Below are positions 29,162 through 38,356 of a stretch of DNA of 64,000 nucleotides, piece after piece; the first letter of the stretch is position 1, and each line of letters opens with the position of its first letter. The notes under the pieces were generated by a model. That model made no database searches. It was not told where the DNA came from and worked only from the letters and a program-made list of their open reading frames with translations. This DNA is from Streptomyces umbrinus (GTDB taxonomy: Bacteria; Actinomycetota; Actinomycetes; Streptomycetales; Streptomycetaceae): positions 11,259,501 to 11,323,500 of the forward strand of contig NZ_JAUSZI010000002.1 of the NCBI RefSeq assembly GCF_030817415.1, given 5' to 3'. The translations under genes were made by a program, and so were the position numbers.

Positions 29162-30720
29162 GGGTTGGTGGCTCCCGTCTCGGGGCGGTGCCTGACGGTC
29201 AGGCGTGGCGGTAGGTCGGTGACATCGGCGCCGCGTGGGACGCCGAGACGTTCGAGGGCCGCGGTGCCGACCAGGGCGACGGCCAGATTGAGGACCAGGG
29301 CCGCGAGCCCGGCGTAGATCTCCAGCGGCCGGTCGGCGGAACCGAAGGCCACGATGGACGAGAATCCCTCGCGGACCACCAGGAACGTGCCGGCCGTCAT
29401 GCCCACGGCCCACCCGGCGATCAGCGCCCGCGGGTGCATCCGACCGGTGAACAGCCCGACGGCCACGGCGGGGAAGATCTGCAGAATCCATACGCCGCCG
29501 AGCAGTTGGAGGTTGATCGCGTCCTGGTCGCGCAGCCCGAACACGAAGGCCACCGCCCCCACCTTCGCGGTGAGCGAGACCGCCTTGGCGATACGCACCT
29601 GGCGTTTGGGCGTGGCGGTCGGCTGGACGTACTCGACGTACACATTGCGTACGAAGCAGGTCGCGGCGGCGATCGACATCACGGCGGCCGGGACGAGCGC
29701 CCCCACGACGATGGCGCCGAACACCAGCCCGGCCAGCGGCCCCGGCATCAACCGGTCGACCAGCATCGGCACGGCCGCCTCGGCGCCTCCCTCAGGCGCC
29801 TGAACGCCCGCCGCGAGGGCCGCGACGCCGAGGAAGCCGAAGAGCGCGAGCAGGCCCGTCCAGGCGGGCAGGGCCACGGCGACCTTGCGCAGGGTGCGCG
29901 GGCTGTCGGCGGCGAATCCGGCGGTGAGCACGTGCGGGTACATCAGCAGGGCCAGCGCCGAGCCCAGGGCGAGGGTGGCGTAGGCGGGCTGCTGCTCGGG
30001 GGAGAGGAGCAGGGCGGAGTGCACCGTGTCCGTACCGCCGAGCCGTTGTGCGGCCCGGTCGAAGAGCGGGCCGGGGCCGCCGAGCCGGTGCAGGACCAGC
30101 CAGCAGACGGCGGTGAGCGAGACGAAGACGGCCACCGCCTTGAGCGCGGAGATGACCGCCGGTGCGCGCAGCCCGTGCCGGTACGTCGCCACCGCGAGAC
30201 CCGCGAAGAGCGCCACCATCACCAGATCCCCCGCCGCGCCGCGCGGATAGACACCCCCGGCGGTCAGCACCGCTCGTATCCCCAGCAACTGCAGCGCCAG
30301 ATACGGCATCGTCGCAAGGATCCCGGTGAGCGCGACGACCAGGGCCAGCGGCGGCGAACCGTACCGTCCCCGGACGAAGTCGCCCACGGTCACATAGCCG
30401 TGGCGGCGGGCCACCGCCCACAGGCGGGTCAGCAGGACGAAGGCCAGCGGACAGACGATCACCGTGTACGGGACCGCGAAGAAGGCCGGCGCCCCGTTGC
30501 CGTACGCCAGGCCGGGGACCGCGGTGAAGGTGTACGCGGTGAAGATCGTGCCGCCCAGCAGCAGCCAGGTCCACACCGGACCCAGGCTCCGGTCGGCCAG
30601 CGCCCAGCCCTCCAGGGACGGCAGCCGGTCGGTGGGGCGCAGACGGCGCGCCGTGACGGCGAGCAGCGACGCTCCGCCGATCACGGCGAGAAACGTCGCG
30701 GTCATGGCGACATCCGCCAT
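29158..30720 (-). CDS. Sodium:solute symporter family transporter
   Basis: A 520-residue membrane protein with about 13 hydrophobic segments. SSS-family features include WALADRSLGPVWTWLLLGGTIFTAYTF near TM2, GYVTVGDFVRGRYGSPPLAL before TM4, and FGAIVVGALVPAAVMSIAAA in TM8. The substrate is not evident; monocarboxylates, solutes or amino acids are all possible. Its stop codon is inside the start of the sigma factor gene, so it leads a three-gene coupled operon. A DUF3311 gene, the usual small partner of such symporters, lies 168 bp away on the other strand. Confidence 0.9.
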   Translation of the reverse strand: MADVAMTATFLAVIGGASLLAVTARRLRPTDRLPSLEGWALADRSLGPVWTWLLLGGTIFTAYTFTAVPGLAYGNGAPAFFAVPYTVIVCPLAFVLLTRLWAVARRHGYVTVGDFVRGRYGSPPLALVVALTGILATMPYLALQLLGIRAVLTAGGVYPRGAAGDLVMVALFAGLAVATYRHGLRAPAVISALKAVAVFVSLTAVCWLVLHRLGGPGPLFDRAAQRLGGTDTVHSALLLSPEQQPAYATLALGSALALLMYPHVLTAGFAADSPRTLRKVAVALPAWTGLLALFGFLGVAALAAGVQAPEGGAEAAVPMLVDRLMPGPLAGLVFGAIVVGALVPAAVMSIAAATCFVRNVYVEYVQPTATPKRQVRIAKAVSLTAKVGAVAFVFGLRDQDAINLQLLGGVWILQIFPAVAVGLFTGRMHPRALIAGWAVGMTAGTFLVVREGFSSIVAFGSADRPLEIYAGLAALVLNLAVALVGTAALERLGVPRGADVTDLPPRLTVRHRPETGATNP

Positions 30721-30888
30721 GGGTCACCGTCCTTGGTGTGCCTGTGCCCTTGCCGGAGAGTTGCGCGGGCACCCCACTCGGAGGACAGGGAACCGGCGGG
30801 AAATCTTCTGGAAATTCGCTGTCAACCAGTTCCGGCCGGTGGGCAACTCTTGCACAGACCGACAAGCACGGGGAGAGGAGCGCAGGTC

Positions 30889-31110
30889 ATGGCACCCACG
30901 GGTCATCACCGGCTACGGCGCGTCGCGATCGCCGTACTGCTCCTCGCGCCCGCCGCCGGTCTGCTGTGGGTCCCCTGGTACGCCGGCGAGAGCCCACGGC
31001 TCGCCGGGACGCCGTTCTTCTACTGGTACCAGCTCGCCTGGGTGCCGGGCTGCGGCCTGTGCCTCCTGGCCGCGTACGCGCTGACCAGGCACGACCGCCA
31101 CGATCCCTAG
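30889..31110 (+). CDS. DUF3311 small membrane protein
   Basis: A 73-residue protein with two membrane segments (VAIAVLLLAPAAGLLWVPWY and a second from FYWYQLAWVPGCGLCLLAAY). The pattern WVPWYAGESPRLAGTPFFYWYQ is the DUF3311 signature. GGGGAGAGGAG precedes ATG 30889. DUF3311 genes normally sit directly before a sodium:solute symporter on the same strand. Here the nearest symporter is divergent and the gene reads instead towards cstA. It may still associate with the symporter. Confidence 0.82.
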   Translation: MAPTGHHRLRRVAIAVLLLAPAAGLLWVPWYAGESPRLAGTPFFYWYQLAWVPGCGLCLLAAYALTRHDRHDP

Positions 31111-31219
31111 GCGTACGTACGACCGCCACGGCCCCTGGCTCGTACGCGTTCCACAACCCGCACCGCCGACCCGTACGCATCCGTACCACCACACATCACC
31201 GTAGAGGTGAGGAGCCGCC

Positions 31220-33388
31220 ATGCCCACGTCAGTCATGCCCGAATCCGGTCGCCCGGCGCCGGAAGAGCCGCCGCCCGCACGTTCCCGGATGACACCGCGG
31301 TCGATGCTGCTGTGGGCCGCGGTCGCCCTGATCGGCGCGATCGGCTGGGGTGTCCTCGCGCTGGCCCGCGGCGAGGAGATCTCCGCGGTCTGGCTGGTGG
31401 TGGCCGCCCTCGGCTCGTACGCCATCGCCTACCGCTTCTACTCCCGCTTCATAGCGCGGCGCGTACTGAAGCCCGACGACCGGCGGGCCACCCCCGCCGA
31501 ACGCCTGGAGGACGGAGTCGACTTCCAGCCGACCGACCGCCGGGTGCTTCTTGGCCATCACTTCGCGGCGATCGCAGGCGCCGGGCCGCTGGTGGGGCCG
31601 GTGCTCGCGGCCCAGATGGGGTATCTGCCGGGCACCCTGTGGATCGTCGCCGGAGTGATCTTCGCCGGGGCGGTGCAGGACATGGTGGTGCTGTTCCTGT
31701 CCATGCGGCGGGACGGCAAGTCGCTCGGGCAGATGGCCCGGGAGGAGATCGGCAGGGCGGGCGGGGCCGCCGCTCTGATCGCCGTCTTCGCCATCATGAT
31801 CATCCTGCTCGGGGTGCTGGCCCTGGTCGTGGTCAACGCGCTCGCCCACTCCCCGTGGGGCACCTTCTCGGTCGCCATGACCGTCCCCATCGCCCTGTTC
31901 ATGGGCTTCTGGCTGCACCGCATCCGGCCTGGCCGGGTCGTCGAGACCAGCCTGATCGGTGTGGCGCTGCTGCTTCTCGCCATCGTCGGCGGCAGCTGGG
32001 TCCAGGAGTCCTCGCTGGCCGACACCTTCACCCTCAGCCCGACGACCCTCGTCTTCTGTCTCGTCGGCTACGGGTTCGTCGCCTCCGTGCTGCCCGTGTG
32101 GATGCTGCTCGCACCGCGCGACTATCTCTCCACCTTCATGAAGATCGGCACCATCGCACTGCTCGCCGTCGGCGTCATCGTGGCCGCGCCCGTGCTGCGG
32201 ACCGACGCGGTCAGCGACTTCGCCTCCTCGGGCACGGGCCCGGTCTTCGCCGGATCCCTCTTCCCGTTCCTCTTCATCACCATCGCCTGCGGCGCGCTCT
32301 CCGGTTTCCACGCGCTGGTCGCCTCCGGGACCACCCCGAAGCTGATCCAGAAGGAATCCCAGGTCCGGATGATCGGCTACGGCGCCATGCTGATGGAGTC
32401 GTTCGTCGCGATCATGGCGCTGATCGCGGCCGCCACCCTGGAACCCGGCCTGTACTACGCGATGAACGCGCCCGCCGGGCTGCTCGGCACCACGGCCGAG
32501 TCCGCCTCCCAGGCGGTGGCGGGCCTCGGCTTCACCATCACCCCCGACCAACTGACGCAGGCGGCCAAGGCGGTGGAGGAACAGACCCTCATCGCCCGAT
32601 CGGGCGGAGCACCGACCCTCGCCGTCGGCATGTCGGAGATCTTCTCCGGAGTCTTCGGCGGCAACTCGATGAAGGCCTTCTGGTACCACTTCGCGATCAT
32701 GTTCGAGGCACTCTTCATCCTGACCACGGTCGACGCCGGCACCCGCGTCGGACGCTTCATGCTCCAGGACATGCTCGGCAACGTCTGGAAGCCGATCGGC
32801 CGGGTCAACTGGAAGCCGGGCATCTGGCTGTGCAGCGCACTCGTCGTGGCGGCCTGGGGCTACTTCCTCCACTCCGGCGCCACCGACCCCCTCGGCGGAA
32901 TCAACCAGCTCTTCCCGCTCTTCGGCATCGCCAACCAGCTCCTCGCCGCCATCGCCCTCACCGTCTGCACGACCGTCCTCGTCAAGTCCGGGCGGCTGCG
33001 CTTTGCCTGGGTCACCGGCGTCCCGCTGGCCTGGGTGGTCGCGATCACCTTCACCGCGGGCTGGCAGAAGATCTTCTCCGCCGACCCGCGCGTCGGCTTC
33101 TTCGCCCAGCGCGAGCGGTACGCCGACGGCATCGACGCCGGTCAGGTCCTGCCGCCCGCCAAGACCCTCGACGACATGCACACGGTGGTCACCAACTCCA
33201 CGGTCGACGGCGTCCTGATCGCCCTGTTCCTGCTCCTGGTGGCGGTGGTGATCGTCAACGCGGCCGTGGTGTGCGTACGCGCCGTACGGTCCCCCGTCCC
33301 GCTGCCGACGACCGAGACGCCGTACGTCGAGTCCCGCATCGATCTCCCGGAGCAGTCCGCCGAACCCCTGGCGGGAGCCCGGACATGA
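31220..33388 (+). CDS. cstA: CstA-family carbon starvation/pyruvate transporter
   Basis: A 722-residue membrane protein with many hydrophobic helices and the CstA signature (LLGHHFAAIAGAGPLVGPVLAAQ; then SGFHALVASGTTPKL). GAGGTGAGGAG precedes ATG 31220. CstA/BtsT proteins import pyruvate or peptides when carbon is scarce. The last codons overlap the small YbdD-like gene (ATGA), the standard arrangement for this transporter. Confidence 0.93.
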   Translation: MPTSVMPESGRPAPEEPPPARSRMTPRSMLLWAAVALIGAIGWGVLALARGEEISAVWLVVAALGSYAIAYRFYSRFIARRVLKPDDRRATPAERLEDGVDFQPTDRRVLLGHHFAAIAGAGPLVGPVLAAQMGYLPGTLWIVAGVIFAGAVQDMVVLFLSMRRDGKSLGQMAREEIGRAGGAAALIAVFAIMIILLGVLALVVVNALAHSPWGTFSVAMTVPIALFMGFWLHRIRPGRVVETSLIGVALLLLAIVGGSWVQESSLADTFTLSPTTLVFCLVGYGFVASVLPVWMLLAPRDYLSTFMKIGTIALLAVGVIVAAPVLRTDAVSDFASSGTGPVFAGSLFPFLFITIACGALSGFHALVASGTTPKLIQKESQVRMIGYGAMLMESFVAIMALIAAATLEPGLYYAMNAPAGLLGTTAESASQAVAGLGFTITPDQLTQAAKAVEEQTLIARSGGAPTLAVGMSEIFSGVFGGNSMKAFWYHFAIMFEALFILTTVDAGTRVGRFMLQDMLGNVWKPIGRVNWKPGIWLCSALVVAAWGYFLHSGATDPLGGINQLFPLFGIANQLLAAIALTVCTTVLVKSGRLRFAWVTGVPLAWVVAITFTAGWQKIFSADPRVGFFAQRERYADGIDAGQVLPPAKTLDDMHTVVTNSTVDGVLIALFLLLVAVVIVNAAVVCVRAVRSPVPLPTTETPYVESRIDLPEQSAEPLAGART

Positions 33389-33573
33389 GTGTCCGGCGAT
33401 GGGCACGGGCCGTGCGCTGGTACCTGCGCGAGCTGACGGGGGAGGCGGAGTACGGCCGCTACTGCGAGCGCCGTCTCCGCCACCACCCACTCGCCCCGGT
33501 ACCGACACCACGTGAGTACCAGGCACTGCGGGCCCGGCACCGGGAGGACCATCCGCAGAGCCGCTGCTGCTGA
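33385..33573 (+). CDS. YbdD/YjiX-like small protein (DUF466)
   Basis: A 62-residue basic protein beginning MSVRRWARAVRWYLRELTGEAEYGRYCERRLRHHP-like in character, with the family features WYLRELTGEAEYGRYCERR and PTPREYQALR. Its ATG overlaps the cstA stop by four bases. Proteins of this family are always found behind CstA/BtsT transporters and are thought to be needed for full transport activity. Confidence 0.9.
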   Translation: MSVRRWARAVRWYLRELTGEAEYGRYCERRLRHHPLAPVPTPREYQALRARHREDHPQSRCC

Positions 33574-33595
33574 TCCGGAGTTCGCAGGAGGGCCG

Positions 33596-33630
33596 GGGCG
33601 GCCCGGCGTGCCAAGGACGCCGGGCCGCCC
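33596..33630. terminator. Strong hairpin terminator, 14-bp perfect arms
   Basis: GGGCGGCCCGGCGT (33596-33609) pairs perfectly with ACGCCGGGCCGCCC (33617-33630) around a seven-base loop and is followed by TTCC. It lies between the convergent ybdD-like and ABC permease genes. Confidence 0.85.
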
Positions 33631-33669
33631 TTCCGGCTGCCCGTTCCACTCCCGGGCCGCCGAGGACCG

Positions 33670-36063
33670 CTACTCCGTGCGCAGAGCCACAGCCGTACGG
33701 GCCTTGGCCGCCCAGCCCGCCGGGAGCAGCGCGCCCAGCATCGCGATCGCGATCCCGGCCAGTCCCAGCAGCACCAACTGCCAAGGCACGTACACGTCGA
33801 GGACCGAGGGAGGCAGATCGGTGCCCGCGGCATGTCCCATCACCGGCAGCACGATGCCGTGCAGCGCGAACCCGGCGGGCACGCCGATCAGACCGCCGAG
33901 CACACCGATCCCTGCCACCGAGGCGAGTACGAGGCCCACGGTCTGCCGCGGCGACATGCCGAGCGCCTTGCAGACGCCGAGGTCGTGGACGCGCTCCCGG
34001 GTGTCGATGACAACGGAGTTGAGCACTCCGAGGCCGGCCACGGAGACCAGCATGAGGGTGAGCAGCGCCGCCATCGACTGCAGGATGAGGACGAAGTTGT
34101 CCTGCTCCGAAGGGGAGTTGGCCATGGCGTCGCCGCCGAGCGGCCGCACCACCGCGGCGAGTTTCTCGGCGTAGTCGGCGGGAGAGACACCTGACTTCAC
34201 CTCGACGAGGAAGGTCCGGGGTTCGGCCTTGGGGAAGTCGGCCATGCCCGCGTGGAGTCGCATGCCGTCGTCCTCCGTGTCGAAGGCCTCGCCGACGATC
34301 CGCAGGGTCCGGGTGTCTCCCTGGTGGGTCACCCGGACCGTGTCACCGACCTTGGTGCCGGTCCGTTCCAGGAAGCCCGTCGCCACCACGACCTGCCCCG
34401 CGCCGTCGACCCAGTGCCCAGTGATCATCTCGTAGCTGCCCGGCCGGGAGTCTCCCTCATAGAGGCTGATCGTGACCGAGCCGGTGACCCCGGCCACGGT
34501 GACGTCCTCCTGGGCCGTGGCGTAGTACGAGGCGGTGCCTTCCTGCGCCTCTACCGCGGCGCGTATCCGTGCCGGATCGGCGGGCGGGGCCTCGGAGTTG
34601 CCCTCGGCCGGGGTTCCGGGCTTGCCCTCGGCCGACGGGGGCACGGGTCCGCTGGACGGTCCGCCGGCGAACACGGTGACCGCGGCACGGTCCTCGGGAT
34701 CCTGCGCCTCGCCGACCGCGGTGAGGGACGCGGTGAGCCCCACCGCGAAGGTCGCCGCGACCGTACCGAAGGCCACCGCGAGCAGCATCGCGACCGTGCG
34801 GACCGGGTGCGCGAAGGGGCTCGCGAGCCCGTACGTCACCGCCCTCGGCAACGGCAGCCGCCCCGCCACCCGGTGCGCCCACTGGCCGCGACCCGTGCGC
34901 GGGGCCCGGCCCACCGCGATGGCCTCCACCGTGCGCAGCCGCCCGGCCCGCAGCGCGGGAACCAGCGCGGCGACCCCGACGACCACCAGCGCGGCGACCG
35001 GCACCACGACGTCCACCCACCACGCCACCGTCAATGAGGCGGTGCCGTACGCCTGCTCGGTGTCGTCGAGGAGCGGCACGGCCAGCAGGTTCCCCAGCAC
35101 GACGCCCAGCGCGATACCGACGGCTGCCGGGATCAGCGCCTGGGCCACATAGGCCCGTACGACCTCACGCGGTGTGAAGCCGATGGCCTTGAGGATGCCG
35201 ATCCTGCGCAGACTGGAGCCGACCGCGCCGCTGGTCACACTGCCGACGATGATCACCGACATCACGATGCCGAGGACGCCGAAGGCGATGAGGAAGGGGA
35301 TGGTCGGAGCGGCGCCCTGGTCGGCGGCGCGCTTGGTGTCCAGATAGGACTGGCTGCCCAGCAGCGCACCGGATGGCACGGCCGCGGCGAGCTTCTTCCG
35401 GCCGTCGGTGATCTGTTTGTCCGTTCCGGCAGAGTCCAAGCGGTACAGCATCTGACTGGTGAGCGGGTTGTCCGCCGACGCGAGAGCCCTTGTCTGGGCG
35501 GGGGTCGCCCAGGCGTCGGCGGTCTTGCTGACCGACAGCGCGAGACCGACGACGGCCAGGGTCGAACTGCCCTCCTTGTCAGAGGTCTTGAGAGTGGAGC
35601 CGAGCTTGAAGGCCGGGCCCGCGAACGATGCGCTGAGCACGATCTCGCCCGTTTTCGTCGGCCACCGGCCGGACTTGAGGTCCAGATCGTCCACGTCGGC
35701 CTGCGGAGCGGACCGTCCGACGAGCGTCAGCGTCGGCATGCGCCTGCCCGCCGAGTCCTCCGGCTGGATCGTCGTGGAGGGGTACGGCCCCGCGCTCGCA
35801 CTGACGCCCGTCTGTTCTCGGGTCGCCTTGAGCTGCGTCGCAGTAACCTTGGTCGGATCGAACTGGGCTGTCAGATGGGCGCCTTGCTGTTTCGCGAAGG
35901 CGTGGTCGAAGGGTGCGTTCGCGGCGACGATGAGCGACCCGGCGACCACCGCCGAGGCCACGGCCATCATCGTGGCCACGGCGATCACCACGGTCTGCAC
36001 CCGGCGCCGCCCCACGCCGGAACGTATGACCCGGCCGAGCGCACCGCCGCCGAAGCGGGTCAT
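33670..36063 (-). CDS. ABC transporter permease, FtsX/MacB type with two domains
   Basis: A 797-residue membrane protein. ATG 36063 overlaps the ATPase stop (ATGA). The N-terminus has one segment (VVIAVATMMAVASAVVAGSLIVA), then an external domain. A first FtsX block follows (GVLGIVMSVIIVGSVTSGAVGSSLRRIGILKAIGFTPREVV), then a second external domain with a Pro/Ser/Glu-rich insert, and a final FtsX block (TRERVHDLGVCKALGMSPRQ). Such transporters move lipoproteins or hydrophobic compounds, or act as mechanical transducers. A two-component system is divergently encoded next door, a pairing typical of exporters that respond to envelope stress or antibiotics. Confidence 0.9.
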   Translation of the reverse strand: MTRFGGGALGRVIRSGVGRRRVQTVVIAVATMMAVASAVVAGSLIVAANAPFDHAFAKQQGAHLTAQFDPTKVTATQLKATREQTGVSASAGPYPSTTIQPEDSAGRRMPTLTLVGRSAPQADVDDLDLKSGRWPTKTGEIVLSASFAGPAFKLGSTLKTSDKEGSSTLAVVGLALSVSKTADAWATPAQTRALASADNPLTSQMLYRLDSAGTDKQITDGRKKLAAAVPSGALLGSQSYLDTKRAADQGAAPTIPFLIAFGVLGIVMSVIIVGSVTSGAVGSSLRRIGILKAIGFTPREVVRAYVAQALIPAAVGIALGVVLGNLLAVPLLDDTEQAYGTASLTVAWWVDVVVPVAALVVVGVAALVPALRAGRLRTVEAIAVGRAPRTGRGQWAHRVAGRLPLPRAVTYGLASPFAHPVRTVAMLLAVAFGTVAATFAVGLTASLTAVGEAQDPEDRAAVTVFAGGPSSGPVPPSAEGKPGTPAEGNSEAPPADPARIRAAVEAQEGTASYYATAQEDVTVAGVTGSVTISLYEGDSRPGSYEMITGHWVDGAGQVVVATGFLERTGTKVGDTVRVTHQGDTRTLRIVGEAFDTEDDGMRLHAGMADFPKAEPRTFLVEVKSGVSPADYAEKLAAVVRPLGGDAMANSPSEQDNFVLILQSMAALLTLMLVSVAGLGVLNSVVIDTRERVHDLGVCKALGMSPRQTVGLVLASVAGIGVLGGLIGVPAGFALHGIVLPVMGHAAGTDLPPSVLDVYVPWQLVLLGLAGIAIAMLGALLPAGWAAKARTAVALRTE

Positions 36064-36752
36064 CGGACGGCCTCCGCCCGCGTGTCGAGGGCGAGATGAC
36101 CGTCGACCAGATGGATCGTCCGGCTCGCACACGCCTCGGCGAGCGCGAGGTCGTGCGTGACGAGCACGATGGTCTGGCCGCCGCGGTGCAGCTCCACCAG
36201 CAGCTCCCGTACGTCCTGGCCCGAGGCGGTGTCGAGGGCACCGGTCGGCTCGTCGGCGAGCAGCAGCGCGGGCCGGTTGACCAAGGCCCGGGCGACCGCG
36301 ACGCGTTGGCGTTCGCCGCCGGAGAGCCGGCCCGGGTAGGCGCGGGCGTGCTTCTGGATGCCGAGCACCTCCATGAGCTCATCGGCACGGGCCGCCGTCT
36401 TGCGCCGGGCGGTGCCGGTCAGTTGGGCCGGGAGCTGGATGTTGTCGGCGACGGTGAGGTCGTCGAGCAGGTTGAAGAACTGGAACACCATGCCGATCTG
36501 TTCGCGGCGGAACCGGGCCAGCGCGTGCTCGCTGAGATCGTTCAGCTGCCGGCCGCCCACGGACACGGTTCCCTCGGTCGGCTTGTCCAGGCCCGCGACG
36601 AGGTTCAGCAGCGTGGACTTGCCGCTGCCGGAGGGGCCCGTCACGGCGAGGGCCTCGCCCTTCTCGACGGAGAGCGTGAGAGGGCCCAGCGCGGGCGTGC
36701 CGACGCTGTCGTAGCGCTTGGCCACGCCCTCCAGTTGGATCACCTGAGTCAT
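36060..36752 (-). CDS. ABC transporter ATP-binding protein, MacB/LolD type
   Basis: A 230-residue ATPase. Walker A is GPSGSGKST at residues 39-47, the Q-loop is VFQFFNLLDDLT, the signature is LSGGERQRVAVARAL, Walker B is LLLADEPTGALD, and the H-loop is VTHD. This is the standard ATPase of two-domain FtsX permeases and is translated together with the one encoded downstream. ATG 36752 is chosen because it starts directly at MTQVIQLEGVAKRY; an ATG at 36779 would add nine residues. Confidence 0.94.
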   Translation of the reverse strand: MTQVIQLEGVAKRYDSVGTPALGPLTLSVEKGEALAVTGPSGSGKSTLLNLVAGLDKPTEGTVSVGGRQLNDLSEHALARFRREQIGMVFQFFNLLDDLTVADNIQLPAQLTGTARRKTAARADELMEVLGIQKHARAYPGRLSGGERQRVAVARALVNRPALLLADEPTGALDTASGQDVRELLVELHRGGQTIVLVTHDLALAEACASRTIHLVDGHLALDTRAEAVR

Positions 36753-36976
36753 GGGAGTCGACCGTCCTTCGGATGGCATCGGTTCGCGAGGGGTGTTGCC
36801 GGGCTCAGCGAACCTAGGAGCGCGGGGTGTTGTGGCGCGTCGGCCGCGGCACCGACATCAGGACCTCCCCGCGAAGGACCCGTCCGCGAGGTCATCCCTG
36901 CGACGTACACCTGTGGGACGGGACTCTGGTCGCGCAGACGGACGCGGACCGGGGCGGGGAGCCACACAATGAGCCG

Positions 36977-38356
36977 ATGGAGACGGAGGACCGCCGCGAC
37001 AGGCGCCGCCAACTGCGTGATGCGCTACGGCCGGAGGAGAAGCCCGCCCCGCTGTCGCGGTGGGCGGTAGGCGCCGACGTGGTGCTGGCGATCGTGCTGA
37101 CCGTCATCGCGTTGATCGTGGCGGCGCAATTTCCCGGCGACGGGCCGGCCCGAGTCTCGGCCAAAAGTGAACAGCGGACCGAGCAGCGGACCGACCACCG
37201 GACCGAGGTGCCGCCGGTCCCGCCGGTCCCGCCACGACCGCCCGTACCCGGCGTGGGAGTTGTGGTGCCGGAGCCTCGCACCGTGCCGTGGCCGCTGGTC
37301 GTCCTGTCGGCGCTGCCTCTCGCGGCCAGGCGGCGGTATCCGCTGGTCACGTTCGGGATCGTGATGGGCGCGGCGCTGCCCATCGGCGACGACGCCTCCT
37401 GGATCAACGTACTGACGTGTGTCATCGGCGCCTACAGCGCCGTCATGTACAGCCGTTACCAAGTGCGGGCGCTGGCCGGAATGGTCGTTGCGGCCGTGCT
37501 GGCCGGGTTCGCGTTCCGGGAAACGGATCCCGTGCTCCCGGGCTGGTCGAGCCCCGCCGTCGTCCTGCTGGTCGCCGGGGTGCTGGCCGGGCTCGTCCGC
37601 GTCGGCGGCCGACGGCTGACCGCCAGCCGGGACCGGTTCACCCAGCTGCAGCGAGCCCAGGAGGAGGCCATGCGGAGGGCCGTCGAGGAAGAACGCGCCC
37701 GTATAGCCGCTGAGTTGCACGACGTCGTGACCCACAATGTGAGCGTGATGGTGATCCAGGCGGGCGCGGCCCGCAAGGTGATGGACACAGCGCCCGAGCG
37801 GTCCAAAGAGGCACTGTTGGCGGTCGAGGCCGGAGGACGGGCCGCCATGTCCGAGCTCCGGCATGTGATGGGACTGCTCGCGGCCCCGGACACCGGCCGC
37901 CCCGACAGCCCCGCCGACGGGCTCGAACCGCAGCCCGGTCTCGGACATCTCGACGCCCTGATCGAACGTGTACGCGCCGCCGGGACACCGGTCGCCATCG
38001 CGGTGTCCCTGCCACCGGAGCCGCTGCCGCCCGGGGTGGACCTCGCGGCGTACCGCGTGGTGCAGGAGGCACTGACCAACACGATCAAACACGCGCCCGG
38101 CGCGGATGCCTCCGTCACGATCGGTCACACCGACGACTGCCTGGAGATCGAGGTCACGGACACCGGAGCCGCCCACGACGCCCCGTCGACGAGCGCCAAC
38201 GGCACAGGCCCAGGCACCGGCACCAGCACTGGCAACGGCCGCGGGCTGATCGGGCTCCGTGAGCGGCTGACGGTCTACGGCGGCGAGCTGACGGCCGGGC
38301 CGACCCTCGCCGGCGGATACCGGATCAGAGCCCGAGTCCCGTGGCGGACCGCGTGA
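36977..38356 (+). CDS. Two-component sensor histidine kinase (HisKA_3 type)
   Basis: A 459-residue kinase. ATG 36977 is preferred; the frame is open to 36827, but the extra 50 residues look non-coding. Membrane segments occur near residues 33-52 and, after a Pro/Arg-rich external loop, in a cluster between residues 95 and 205. The phospho-acceptor is H248 in ELHDVVTH. The ATPase domain has VQEALTNTIKHA and GRGLIGLRER. The domain layout is that of NarL-type partners. The stop overlaps the response regulator start, and the divergent ABC exporter is a plausible target. Confidence 0.91.
   Translation: METEDRRDRRRQLRDALRPEEKPAPLSRWAVGADVVLAIVLTVIALIVAAQFPGDGPARVSAKSEQRTEQRTDHRTEVPPVPPVPPRPPVPGVGVVVPEPRTVPWPLVVLSALPLAARRRYPLVTFGIVMGAALPIGDDASWINVLTCVIGAYSAVMYSRYQVRALAGMVVAAVLAGFAFRETDPVLPGWSSPAVVLLVAGVLAGLVRVGGRRLTASRDRFTQLQRAQEEAMRRAVEEERARIAAELHDVVTHNVSVMVIQAGAARKVMDTAPERSKEALLAVEAGGRAAMSELRHVMGLLAAPDTGRPDSPADGLEPQPGLGHLDALIERVRAAGTPVAIAVSLPPEPLPPGVDLAAYRVVQEALTNTIKHAPGADASVTIGHTDDCLEIEVTDTGAAHDAPSTSANGTGPGTGTSTGNGRGLIGLRERLTVYGGELTAGPTLAGGYRIRARVPWRTA

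Noticed and set aside
31229..33784. 851-codon minus-strand frame opposite cstA
   Set aside because: Composition is Gly/Asp/Arg/His-rich without hydrophobic core; cstA on the other strand is certain.
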